From positions 2,259,802 to 2,323,801 of the forward strand of contig NZ_KB455575.1 of NCBI RefSeq assembly GCF_000341735.1: 64,000 nt of DNA. Direction: 5' to 3'. A program made the translations under genes and the position numbers. Every line of letters begins with the position of its first letter. The first letter of the stretch is position 1. Shown piece after piece: positions 6,637 through 15,102 of the stretch. The notes beneath the pieces are model-generated. The model was not told where the DNA came from. It saw only the letters and a program-made list of their open reading frames with translations, and did not search any database. Source of the DNA: Methylotuvimicrobium buryatense 5G. GTDB lineage: Bacteria > Pseudomonadota > Gammaproteobacteria > Methylococcales > Methylomonadaceae.

Positions 6637-8036
6637 AACCTTTAGCGATCTTCGGCACCAGCTCGGACGCCGGCAAAACCACGATAGCGATGGCCTTGTG
6701 CCGGATTTTTGCGGACCGGGGGCTAAGCGTTGCACCGTTTAAGGCGCAAAACGTCTCGAATAATTCGGCGGTGACCCCGGACGGCCGCGAAATTTCCCGC
6801 GCGCAATGCCTGCAAGCCGAGGCTGCGCGGGTCGAACCGAATCACTTGTTCAATCCGGTGCTGCTGAAATCGCACGGCAACGGTTCGGTGCAAGTGATCG
6901 TCAACGGCTTGGTTGATCGAAATCAATCGATTGCGGACTATTACGATTCGATAGGCGACCTTAAATTACAGGTCGAACAAGCCTTTACGACGCTCCGGCA
7001 GTCTCATGACTTGGTCATCGCCGAAGGCGCCGGCTCTCCGGTCGAACTCAATCTACTGCATAAAGACTTATCGAACAGCTTTGTCGCCAATACCTTTCGC
7101 ACCAAAAATATTCTGGTCGCCGACATCGAACGCGGCGGCGTCTTCGCGTCGATTTACGGCACGCTGGAATTGATGCATCCTGTCATGCGCAAAAATTTGA
7201 TCGGCGTCGTTATCAATAAATTCCGGGGCGATCGGCGTTTTTTCGATGAAGGCGAAACCATCATCAAAGAGCGCTTCGGCGTGCCGGTGCTCGGCGTGTT
7301 GCCGTTCGAACCGCTCAATATCGACATGGAAGATTCGCAATCGCTCAATAATTACCGGCAACGCTTGAACGGCGTCAAGATTCGCATTGCCGCGATCGCC
7401 TACCCCGGCTTGAGCAATTATAACGATCTGGACGTATTGATGGCGGATGAAGAGCTGCATGTCGAATTGATTCAAGCCTACCGCCCCTTGAGCGGTTTCG
7501 ACATGGTGCTGTTGCCGGGCAGTAAAACCGTGCTGCGCGATTTGAGATGGCTGAAGCAACAAGGCTTGTTCGACGAAATCGAGCGTTTCGACAAAGCGGT
7601 GTTCGGTATTTGCGGCGGTTACCAGATGCTGTGCCGAACGTTGCATGACCCGGAAGCCATCGAACACGACCGGCCCGGCAGCGAATCCGGATTCGGTTTT
7701 ATTGATGACGAGGTGCTTTACCAACTCCCCAAGATCGTCCGGCGAGGAAGCTATGACCTGTTCGACTATCCGGCGTTGAATGGCTATGAAATTCATTGCG
7801 GCCGCATGGCTCAATACCCGCTTTTTTATCGGCAAGGCGCGGTCGCCGGCACGCATGTACACGGTATTTTCGACAACGACGCATTTCGAACCGATTATTT
7901 CAAAGCCCTGACTCCCGATTATCGGGGTTATGCCTACGCCGGCTACCGAGATGCTCAAATTCAGGGTTTCGCAGACCGGGTCGCGGCCAATTTGGATTTA
8001 TCGTTAATCCTAGAAGCCTTACAGGAGCCATCATGA
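6633..8036 (+). CDS. cobQ: Cobyric acid synthase
   Basis: A 467-residue glutamine-dependent amidotransferase that amidates four carboxylates of adenosylcobyrinic acid diamide. The N-terminal dethiobiotin-synthetase-like ATPase has FGTSSDAGKTTIAMALC (P-loop) and the substrate segment PFKAQNVSNNSAVTPDGREISRAQ; the C-terminal class I glutaminase has FGICGGYQML with its nucleophilic cysteine and the final His in GTHVHGIFDND. Length is slightly short for the family (about 480-500). It sits between cobC and cobU with four-base overlaps on both sides. Confidence 0.96.
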   Translation: MKPLAIFGTSSDAGKTTIAMALCRIFADRGLSVAPFKAQNVSNNSAVTPDGREISRAQCLQAEAARVEPNHLFNPVLLKSHGNGSVQVIVNGLVDRNQSIADYYDSIGDLKLQVEQAFTTLRQSHDLVIAEGAGSPVELNLLHKDLSNSFVANTFRTKNILVADIERGGVFASIYGTLELMHPVMRKNLIGVVINKFRGDRRFFDEGETIIKERFGVPVLGVLPFEPLNIDMEDSQSLNNYRQRLNGVKIRIAAIAYPGLSNYNDLDVLMADEELHVELIQAYRPLSGFDMVLLPGSKTVLRDLRWLKQQGLFDEIERFDKAVFGICGGYQMLCRTLHDPEAIEHDRPGSESGFGFIDDEVLYQLPKIVRRGSYDLFDYPALNGYEIHCGRMAQYPLFYRQGAVAGTHVHGIFDNDAFRTDYFKALTPDYRGYAYAGYRDAQIQGFADRVAANLDLSLILEALQEPS

Positions 8037-8530
8037 AGACCTTATTCATCGGGGGCGTCAAGAGCGGTAAATCGCGCTTGGCGGAAGACTATGTTTTACA
8101 GCGATGCGGGAATGAAAAACCCTATTATCTGGCGACGACCGAATTTTTCGATGACGAAATGAAGGCCCGAGTGGCCGTTCACCAGCAGCGCCGACAGGAT
8201 TCATTTATCACGATCGAGGAACCGGTCAAACTGCTCGCCACATTGCAAGACTTAGACCGCCCGGTATTGGTCGAGTGCGTGTCGATGTGGTTGAACAATG
8301 CCTTGTATCATCAAATTCCCGAATCCGACATTCTGCAGGAATTGGACGCCGTGTTGCAGCTTCCCGTCGAATTGATCTTGATTCATAACGAGGTAGGCCT
8401 CGGCGTCATTCCCGACAATCGCTTGGCCCGGCAATTCATCGATTTATCGGGCAAGGCCGCGCAATTGATGGGGCGGCATTGCGATCGAGTCTTTTTTTGC
8501 AGCGCCGGCTTGAAATTGCAGATGAAATAA
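8033..8530 (+). CDS. cobU: Adenosylcobinamide kinase / adenosylcobinamide-phosphate guanylyltransferase
   Basis: A 165-residue CobU. The start ATG at 8033 overlaps the cobQ stop as ATGA and is preceded by AGGAG. The P-loop GGVKSGKSRLAED lies at residues 7-19; YYLATTEFFDDEMKARVAVHQQRR contains the guanylylated-His region, and VLVECVSMWLNNAL and NEVGLGVIPDNRLARQFIDLSGKAAQLM are typical. It phosphorylates and then guanylylates adenosylcobinamide, giving the substrate for CobS. Last gene of the cob operon; a hairpin-rich repeat follows. Confidence 0.94.
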   Translation: MKTLFIGGVKSGKSRLAEDYVLQRCGNEKPYYLATTEFFDDEMKARVAVHQQRRQDSFITIEEPVKLLATLQDLDRPVLVECVSMWLNNALYHQIPESDILQELDAVLQLPVELILIHNEVGLGVIPDNRLARQFIDLSGKAAQLMGRHCDRVFFCSAGLKLQMK

Positions 8531-8580
8531 GGGCCTGGCTAGGAATAACTTCCCTAAATGGTTCCGCATGCCTCGCTCGG

Positions 8581-8667
8581 GGCGGGTTATGTAACCCGGC
8601 CCAAACGTTTTGATTTGCTTCGGCCACAGTCGAAACGGTTAGGGACGGAGTTGCAAACTCCGTCCCG
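8581..8667. repeat. Hairpin-pair repeat (GGGACGGAGTTGC... type)
   Basis: Two short perfect hairpins (GCGGGTTATGTAACCCG and GACGGAGTTGCAAACTCCGTC) flank a spacer with AAACGTTTTG and TCGAAACGG. A similar unit is at about 42015-42102 and half a unit at 18790-18838. It may end cob transcription, but it is a dispersed repeat. Confidence 0.55.
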
Positions 8668-8759
8668 CCCAAGTCCGCCCCAAAAATGCTTTTTTCGATT
8701 GAATCCTCTCTATTTTTCTTCCACTTGCATTCAGCAGGTAAATCCCTATAATGCCCTCC

Positions 8760-8975
8760 TTGCTTTCAGGTGCCCCGCCCTAGAATCGACCTGTCGATTC
8801 TAGGGCGGGGTTAAACGGGAAGCCGGTCAGGTCATCAAGCCAAAGCCGGCGCTGCCCCCGCAACGGTAGATAAGTAAAGAATCATCAATTTGCCACTGTG
8901 TGCAATGACATGGGAAGGCGATGATTCAGGCCTATGGCCACTTATAAGCCCGGAGACCGGCCCGATAGCGATTCG
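8760..8975 (+). ncRNA. Cobalamin (AdoCbl) riboswitch
   Basis: The conserved order of the cobalamin aptamer is clear: AGGTGCC at 8768, a long P-stem (CCCCGCCCTAGAATCGAC pairing with its complement), GGGAAGCCGGT, the B12 box core GCTGCCCCCGCAACGGTA, CACTGTGTGC with CATGGGAAGGC, and AAGCCCGGAGACC. It lies about 110 bases upstream of btuB and should lower btuB expression when cobalamin is plentiful. The sequence between the aptamer and btuB contains GCGCG/CGCGC complementarity that may form the expression platform. Confidence 0.95.
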
Positions 8976-9086
8976 ACACAGCGGAGGGCTGTTAACGAAA
9001 CGGTCGAGCCATACTCTGCCTTTTCGCCGCGCGCCCTTGCGTTGTAATACTACAACCTTTCATGCGCGGGCGGCGCAGAGGACATC

Positions 9087-10928
9087 ATGCGAACATTCTT
9101 TTTAAGCCCACTGTTATTCACCGGCTTCCATCTTCCGGCCTTGGCCGACTCGGCCCCGGACGAAACACCGTTACATTTACCCGAAATGCTGATCACGGCA
9201 ACTCGGTCGGACAGCCCCAAAGAACATCTGGCAACCGCCAGCACCGTCTATACGCGGGAAGACATCGAACGCCTTCAGGTCAACACCTTGCCGGAATTGC
9301 TCCGAGGTTCGACCGGACTCGATATCACACAACAAGGCGGATACGGAAAAAACTCCAGCGTCTTCATACGCGGCACCAATTCCGGCCATGTCTTGGTCTT
9401 GGTCGACGGCATCCGCTTCGGTTCTGTCACCTCCGGTACTTCGCCGTTCGAACTGCTGCCGATCGATCAAATCGAACGCGTCGAGATCATTCGCGGTCCG
9501 CAATCCAGTCTTTGGGGCGCCGAAGCCTTGGGCGGCGTCATTCAAATTTTTACCCGCAAAGGCGCACAAAAAGAAAAACCGACGATCACGATCGATGCCG
9601 GCGGCGGCTCGTTTAATACCGCGAAGGCTTCGGGCACGATCAGCGGGCGTTATCAAAATAGTTGGTATACCCTCGGCGCGTCGCATTTCAATTCGCAAGG
9701 CTTCGACGCACGGCAACCGACTACCGGTTTTTTCGGGGTGGATGAGCCCGATAAAGACGGTTTCTACAATACCGGACTCAATGCGCGCTTGGGCCACCGC
9801 TTCGATAACAATGCCGAGATGGAAGCCACCTACATGCGCTCGGAAGGTCGCAACGACTTCGACGGCACGCCGAATAGAATGGAATTCGTCAATCAGGTCA
9901 TCGGCCTGAGCGGCGCCATCGATGTCATCGACAATTGGCGCTCGACCTTACGGTTAGGGCAAAGCCGAGACGACGCCGACAATTTCAGTCCGGACGGCAC
10001 GTTTTTCAGCCGTTTCGACAGCACGCGCTGGAATGCCAGTTGGTTGAATGCGATCCAATTGTCGGACGATCATCAATTGACACTCGGGGCCGATTACCGT
10101 TTGGATGAAGCGGATAGCACCACCGACTATACCGAGCTATCGCGTTACGATGTCGGCGTGTTCGGCGAATGGCACGGACGATTCTTCGATAACCATCATC
10201 TCAACGGTTCGATTCGTTGGGATGAAAACGAAGCCTTCGGCGATTTCGTCACCGGCAGCATCGGCTGGCGTTCCAATTGGGATTACGGCATCAGTACATT
10301 CGCGAATTTCGGCAACGGCTTCAAGGCCCCATCCTTCAACCAACTCTATTGGCCCGGTTTCGGCAACCCCAACTTAATGGCCGAGGAGTCGAAATCGGTC
10401 GAGGTCGGACTCGCAGGCAACCATGACTGGCTACAGTGGGAGGTTCGCGCTTATCATACCGACCTAGATAACCTAATCGTCTATGTCTTTGATCCGGCAA
10501 CGTTTAACTTATCCGCCGAAAACATCGGTAAAGCTCAAATCAACGGGATCGAAGCCGAAATCGGCACGCAAATTTTCGGTTGGAACGCCAAACTGGGCAT
10601 GAATTTGCTCCGCCCGGTCGACCGGGAAACGAATAATCGTCTGCCACGCCGCACCGATAGAATGTTATCATTCGATCTATCGAGATCGTTCGGTCCCGTC
10701 GACGTCGGTGCTTTCCTATTAGCCGAGGGCTATCGCTACGACGATGCCGCTAATACGACCAAAGTCAGCGGTTATGCGACCGTCGATTTACGCTCGGCCT
10801 ATCACATCAATAAAAACTGGACCATTAGCGCTCAATTGAATAATCTGCTGGATAAACAATACCAATTGGTCGATACCTACAACACGGCCGATCGCAACTT
10901 TTTCGTTTCGATTCGCTACAACATCTAA
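9087..10928 (+). CDS. btuB: TonB-dependent vitamin B12 outer-membrane receptor
   Basis: A 613-residue outer-membrane transporter. A short signal peptide ends near ALADS (residue 21), followed by a TonB-box-like MLITATRS, the plug domain (LPELLRGSTGLDI, VFIRGTNSGHVLVLVDGIRFG, IERVEIIRGPQSSLWGAEALGGVIQIFTR) and a 22-strand barrel with FANFGNGFKAPSFNQLYWP and LNNLLDKQYQLV. Start ATG at 9087 has a GAGGA site. The cobalamin riboswitch upstream and the neighbouring cob genes and btuM-like gene support a cobalamin or cobinamide substrate rather than a siderophore. Confidence 0.95.
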   Translation: MRTFFLSPLLFTGFHLPALADSAPDETPLHLPEMLITATRSDSPKEHLATASTVYTREDIERLQVNTLPELLRGSTGLDITQQGGYGKNSSVFIRGTNSGHVLVLVDGIRFGSVTSGTSPFELLPIDQIERVEIIRGPQSSLWGAEALGGVIQIFTRKGAQKEKPTITIDAGGGSFNTAKASGTISGRYQNSWYTLGASHFNSQGFDARQPTTGFFGVDEPDKDGFYNTGLNARLGHRFDNNAEMEATYMRSEGRNDFDGTPNRMEFVNQVIGLSGAIDVIDNWRSTLRLGQSRDDADNFSPDGTFFSRFDSTRWNASWLNAIQLSDDHQLTLGADYRLDEADSTTDYTELSRYDVGVFGEWHGRFFDNHHLNGSIRWDENEAFGDFVTGSIGWRSNWDYGISTFANFGNGFKAPSFNQLYWPGFGNPNLMAEESKSVEVGLAGNHDWLQWEVRAYHTDLDNLIVYVFDPATFNLSAENIGKAQINGIEAEIGTQIFGWNAKLGMNLLRPVDRETNNRLPRRTDRMLSFDLSRSFGPVDVGAFLLAEGYRYDDAANTTKVSGYATVDLRSAYHINKNWTISAQLNNLLDKQYQLVDTYNTADRNFFVSIRYNI

Positions 10929-10949
10929 AAACTTAACCTTATCGGAGAA

Positions 10950-11546
10950 ATGACGATGAATATCGCACAACGTTTACCTGTCCAAAACCTACCTATTCAG
11001 CCTGGCGCGATCGCACTGATGCTGTTGATGGCGGCAACGCGCTCGAGCCATATCGGCACGCCTTTTCAACTCCCCGACGCCTCTTTGGCGGTATTTTTTC
11101 TGGCCGGGCTTTGGTTCGGCGGCAACCGGTTTTTTGCCGTTTTATTGGCCGAAGCGGCATTGATCGATTTTGTCGTGATTCAATTCTTCGGCGTCAGCAG
11201 TTTTTGCGTTTCGCCGGCCTATGCCTTTTTGATTCCGACTTATGCCGCAGTCTGGTTCGGCGGCAAAATGTGCGCCCAATTCAAAGAGTCGAACCCTTCG
11301 GTGTTATTAAAACAATTCGCAATCCTGCTCGCGGCAACGACACTTGCGTTTCTGATTTCCGAATTCAGCTTCTATTTGTTGTCGGGCCGTCACGATGCAT
11401 TGGACTGGTCTGAAAAACTGAGCAAAATGGCGAATTTCTACCCGGCTTATATCAAATCGACGTTAATCTATGCGACCGCGATTTTCGGCGTAGTTGCATT
11501 GCTGAAATCCTTGCCGGTTTTCAGTGAAGATCATAAAGGGGCTTGA
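10950..11546 (+). CDS. btuM: BtuM-like cobalamin ECF-type S component (integral membrane protein)
   Basis: The 198-residue product has about six hydrophobic segments and no signal sequence. It is 21 bases downstream of btuB and shares its riboswitch. Size, topology and neighbourhood fit BtuM, a solitary S-component for cobalamin described in Gram-negative bacteria; BtuM of Thiobacillus denitrificans uses a membrane cysteine to bind and decyanate cobalamin, and here a single candidate cysteine occurs at residue 86 in FGVSSFCVSP. There is no EcfA/T module in the window. The assignment rests on context and recollection of the family, not on an alignment. Confidence 0.7.
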   Translation: MTMNIAQRLPVQNLPIQPGAIALMLLMAATRSSHIGTPFQLPDASLAVFFLAGLWFGGNRFFAVLLAEAALIDFVVIQFFGVSSFCVSPAYAFLIPTYAAVWFGGKMCAQFKESNPSVLLKQFAILLAATTLAFLISEFSFYLLSGRHDALDWSEKLSKMANFYPAYIKSTLIYATAIFGVVALLKSLPVFSEDHKGA

Positions 11547-11936
11547 CTCTATACCCTTTGCTAGACGAATTTCGGCCTGGGGATCGCTCCCACATAATCC
11601 TAAATTCGGCAGTTTAACCATGAAGTTCATGAAGTCTTTTAAGGGCTTGCGGGATCCCCATGATGGGTTTCCGCTTCGCTCCTACCCATCCTACTGCGCA
11701 GTCCATTCCGCATGCCCCCCTCTTGCGTAGGATGGGTAGAGGCGGAAGCCAAAACCCATCGTTTCAACCCCGCCACCGCGGACCTCTCGCCGGACGGGGT
11801 TTATAAATTACGGCCGCAATATTTTCCTACCGTTTGCATTTTCCGCTTCGCTCCTACCTACCCTACTGCGCTTGCGAACCAACTGCCGCGAAGTATATGT
11901 CATTCGGACAGCCGGTTAGAGCCTCTTGCCGGCGCA
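11547..11936. other. Intergenic region with an inverted-repeat element
   Basis: No gene is seen. It contains a 99-bp inverted-repeat unit (11662-11760; GATGGGTTTCCGCTTCGC against GGCGGAAGCCAAAACCCATC, with ACCCATCCTAC/GTAGGATGGGT inside) and a half copy near 11838-11875. The unit is a dispersed hairpin and may act as a terminator for btuM on one side and the minus-strand operon on the other. Confidence 0.5.
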
Positions 11937-12731
11937 TCAAAAAACTCTGTCGACTAAAGACATCACGATCTCGACCGCGATCAAATAAATAATGATCCAT
12001 TCGAGAAACGACGAATGCTGATGTTTTTGTTCGTCGGCCAGCATTTCCAATAATTCGTGTATCGTCTCAAGTTTTTTCGACAATACTTCGGTGCGCGGCT
12101 GAATTTCGAGATAATTAGCTGCCATCGAATAAATTCCTTGATATTCCGGATGTTCCCAAAAAAACTCTGGCGTATCGAGCAGATCGTAATTCAAAATGAT
12201 ATCGCTCTTGGTCAGAAACAACTGCCCCCGGATCATCGCGGTGGCTTTTCTGCCGAGCTGAATCTTCCCTTCCCTCGCCAAGGATTCCGGTAAATGACTG
12301 GTCTCGCGAATCGTATTGATCGCATGGCTTTCGAATGCGGCCAATTTAATCGATTGCGCCATCGCATGCGACAAAGCCAAGAGCACCATTTGATCGGCGC
12401 TGATTAGCTCGATGTGATCGCTTTGTATCCGGTGCTGCTCGCAGTTTATTTCATAACTAAAATTGTCTTCCTGCGGCTCGGCATCGGGCTTGATTGCGAA
12501 ACCTAGAAGCAGATCATGAAGATTGCGCCGCTCATCCAGATTTACATTCCAATGCACGACGACGCCGTAAGCAAATACAATCGAGCAGCCGCTTTTATAG
12601 TCGACGACCAAGGCATTTCTAAACGACTTGACGCGTCCCGACATCAATATTTTCTCGCGCAATGCCGGAAAATCGAAAGATTGCGCAAGGCAAACGGTTA
12701 AGCAGTGTCTGATCGGACGATCGCTGGTCAT
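11937..12731 (-). CDS. RMND1/Sif2 family protein (DUF155)
   Basis: A 264-residue protein of the DUF155 (RMND1/Sif2) family known in bacteria and mitochondria. The core has GSCIVFAYGVVVHWN-like sequence near residues 48-62, LSHAMAQSIKLAAFE in the middle, and LFLTKSDIILNYDLLDTPEFFWEHPEYQGIY toward the end; a coiled region with IHELLEML precedes a single C-terminal membrane segment (about residues 240-260). Last gene of a four-gene minus-strand group; it starts 13 bases after the GNAT-C39 gene. Exact biochemical role unknown; mitochondrial RMND1 supports translation. Confidence 0.85.
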   Translation of the reverse strand: MTSDRPIRHCLTVCLAQSFDFPALREKILMSGRVKSFRNALVVDYKSGCSIVFAYGVVVHWNVNLDERRNLHDLLLGFAIKPDAEPQEDNFSYEINCEQHRIQSDHIELISADQMVLLALSHAMAQSIKLAAFESHAINTIRETSHLPESLAREGKIQLGRKATAMIRGQLFLTKSDIILNYDLLDTPEFFWEHPEYQGIYSMAANYLEIQPRTEVLSKKLETIHELLEMLADEQKHQHSSFLEWIIIYLIAVEIVMSLVDRVF

Positions 12732-12744
12732 AACTTTCCCCTAG

Positions 12745-13878
12745 TCATTCGCGCCGCGCGATGATCACGACGGCTCTAAGCTGGCTACGCCCGAAGCGGG
12801 ACATCGCCAAAAATTCGGCTTTCGGCACCGGCACATAAAAGTTATCCGCTTCGCTGGCATGCTGCTCGGTATCGACATCGGGATCGTGCAAATAAATAAA
12901 GTGCGGATCATGCGCGGTCACGACCACCCAATGCGGCGCTTTGTTGCGATTGATCCGGTAAGTGCTGATCAAAATCAACGGAATATGACCGGCATCCAAA
13001 TGCCCGGTCAATGCTTCCAGCGTGATTTTATCGAAATGCATGCGCACGTCGGTTCGCTCGATCTGGCGCAGAAAATCTTCTTGCACCAGACTGATGACTT
13101 CGCGTTTTTCCGGATTGCGCACGCTGTCGATAAACAACACATCTTGATGACTCAGATACACATCGACCGCAAAGCCTCGCCGCCAAGCCGCCAGCGCCAA
13201 ACCGTGAGGTCCGCAACCGCCGTGCCCGGAAGTCATAAAAATCGTCGTCGATTCGCGCCAAATTTGCAGTTCATGCGCCTGCGACAATTCAATATCCGGA
13301 TTCAGTCCCGCCATCGCCATCAACAAGCCCGAAGGACCGCAGCTAAAATCGGTCGTTTGCCGATAAAACGGCACGGTCAGACGGGTTTCCGGATGCGGAT
13401 AGATAATTCGTTTCTCGAAGCACAGCGCCTCGCTGTGATCTTCATAATAATCTTCTTTGGTATCGAATTGCCGATATCCTTGTTTTCGGTACAGAGCGAT
13501 CGCTTGTTGATTATCGGGACGAACTTCAAGCCTCAAATACACGCAGTCGCGCTCTCGAGCGCGAGCTTCCGAGTGATTGAGCAGGCCCACGCCAATACCG
13601 AGCCCGCGGTATTCGGGTAACACCGCGAAAGAATAAAGTCGTGCCAACGATGCGCCTCTGCGGTACAACAACAACGCATATCCCGCCGCTTTATCTTCGA
13701 TTTCGGCAAGGATGATATCGGCATTGGCTCTTTCCAGCATCCAATGAAAATTGCGCGAGGTTAATTTATCCTGCGTAAAACAAGCATTTTCAATCGCCAG
13801 CAATTGCCGGACGTCATTTTTGACCGCACAACGAAACACGATGTTAGGTGTTCCTTCGACGATCGCAGAATCAGTCAT
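12745..13878 (-). CDS. GNAT N-acetyltransferase fused to C39-like cysteine peptidase domain
   Basis: A 377-residue fusion. Residues about 14-155 form a GNAT domain with the acetyl-CoA loop LPEYRGLGIGVGLL (87-100) and LEVRPDNQQAIALYRKQGY. Residues about 165-375 form a papain-like C39/DUF3335-type peptidase domain with Cys180 in FSCGPSGLLMAM and a His in PHWVVVTAHD followed by YLHDPD. The start overlaps the end of the upstream DUF2817 gene by eight bases. With the RimK-like ligase and the M14 hydrolase, this composition matches the ATP-grasp peptide-ligase neighbourhoods described by Aravind and co-workers, where the acetyltransferase would cap and the peptidase process a peptide conjugate. Substrate unknown. 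Confidence 0.85.
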   Translation of the reverse strand: MTDSAIVEGTPNIVFRCAVKNDVRQLLAIENACFTQDKLTSRNFHWMLERANADIILAEIEDKAAGYALLLYRRGASLARLYSFAVLPEYRGLGIGVGLLNHSEARARERDCVYLRLEVRPDNQQAIALYRKQGYRQFDTKEDYYEDHSEALCFEKRIIYPHPETRLTVPFYRQTTDFSCGPSGLLMAMAGLNPDIELSQAHELQIWRESTTIFMTSGHGGCGPHGLALAAWRRGFAVDVYLSHQDVLFIDSVRNPEKREVISLVQEDFLRQIERTDVRMHFDKITLEALTGHLDAGHIPLILISTYRINRNKAPHWVVVTAHDPHFIYLHDPDVDTEQHASEADNFYVPVPKAEFLAMSRFGRSQLRAVVIIARRE

Positions 13879-14959
13879 TATCCGCCAATCCTGCGAGCGC
13901 CTGCGTTAATACTTGCTCACTACGAAACAGCACCATTTCCTGCCAATCTCGCTTATGCGGATAAAAATAATCACGAATTTGTTGCCGCATCGAATGATTA
14001 AGCTGCCTTGTTTCGGGATTTCTATGCCAAAGGTAATTTTCTTTGCGTAGCACGGCAAACAACGCATCGAGCGAATAGGTGCCGAATTCCAACGTGATAT
14101 AACAGCCGTGATCGCCCAGAACCTTATGCCAGGCGTAATCGAGCAACCCCAACTTAGGCACCGAAGTCGATGTTCCTAGCGCCGGCTCGGTGACGCTGTC
14201 GCCAAACCAACACTTCGCCAATGTCGCAGCCTTAGAGCCTGGCGGATGATCCGAAATGACTTCACCATAACCATAGGGACCGAGTCCCGAATGGATATCG
14301 ACAACCGCGACTCGTTGCCGATTGGCCAAGTCGAATTCCCGCATCACGGTTTCGATCACTTGTCTCGACCAAGAGGAAGAAGCGCCTCCATAAAACAAGC
14401 CTTGCGGATATTCGTATTGACCGCTGCTGATCGCTTCCTCGGTCTTGCGTTGACCATAACGCTGCCGGTATTCGTTAATTGTTTGCAATACGTTTTTTTC
14501 GGTTGCGTCGGTCCAATGCTCCGGCAGTAAGACATCGGACAATTCTCGATAACCCTGATTGACCGGGCAATCGGAAAAATCGATGAAGTTCCGATTCAAA
14601 TCGACATTATCTTCGTTAACGCGGCGCAAATGAGCAAAACCGAATGGATTCAAGGCATGAACGAACAACACTGCGGTATCGGCTGTCGGCATCGGTGCAT
14701 GCCTGAGCCAATTGATTTGCGCCGCGGAACCGCAAAAGCCTTCGACACCATGGGTCGCGCTGATGATGACCAACACCTTACTGACTTGTTCGCCGCCGAG
14801 CCAAAACACCTCGGTCGACAACGGTTGATTGTCGTCGGCTAACAATGAATGTTGAAACCGCCTCAGATGACCGGGCTGACTTGAACAGGCGGACAGAAAC
14901 TTTTCGCGTGCATCGAAATAGTCTGTGGAAAAGCTTTCTAGGTCGTAATGGCTCGGCAT
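13871..14959 (-). CDS. DUF2817 / M14-type zinc carboxypeptidase-like hydrolase
   Basis: A 362-residue protein with the metallo-carboxypeptidase pattern: ATHGVEGFCGS (His70 and Glu73 as zinc ligands), VNEDNVDLNRNF and VDIHSGLGPYGYG supplying the third ligand, then LEFGTYS near residue 305 with a candidate catalytic glutamate. DUF2817 proteins are related to succinylglutamate desuccinylase/aspartoacylase. No signal peptide, so it acts in the cytoplasm. It lies 143 bases downstream of the RimK-like gene and overlaps the GNAT-C39 gene, suggesting it trims or releases an acyl or aminoacyl group in the same pathway. Confidence 0.85.
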   Translation of the reverse strand: MPSHYDLESFSTDYFDAREKFLSACSSQPGHLRRFQHSLLADDNQPLSTEVFWLGGEQVSKVLVIISATHGVEGFCGSAAQINWLRHAPMPTADTAVLFVHALNPFGFAHLRRVNEDNVDLNRNFIDFSDCPVNQGYRELSDVLLPEHWTDATEKNVLQTINEYRQRYGQRKTEEAISSGQYEYPQGLFYGGASSSWSRQVIETVMREFDLANRQRVAVVDIHSGLGPYGYGEVISDHPPGSKAATLAKCWFGDSVTEPALGTSTSVPKLGLLDYAWHKVLGDHGCYITLEFGTYSLDALFAVLRKENYLWHRNPETRQLNHSMRQQIRDYFYPHKRDWQEMVLFRSEQVLTQALAGLADND

Positions 14960-15102
14960 AATGTACTCATCCGGTTTGCTGAAAATAATAGGGAACTCGA
15001 AGGTACGCTGCGGTTAGGGCATCCGGGCTCTCAATCGGAACGAAGAAATCATTAGGGAAGTTATTTTATGCTTTTTCCTAAACCGCCTTGAAATTTCCTG
15101 TC

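Noticed and set aside
7068-7958. 296-residue minus-strand ORF inside cobQ
   Set aside because: It is the antisense shadow of cobQ, whose motifs are all intact on the plus strand; the shadow has no recognisable domain.
9062-9616. 184-residue ORF overlapping btuB
   Set aside because: Low-complexity Arg/His-rich frame shift of btuB; btuB has the correct start, signal peptide and plug domain.
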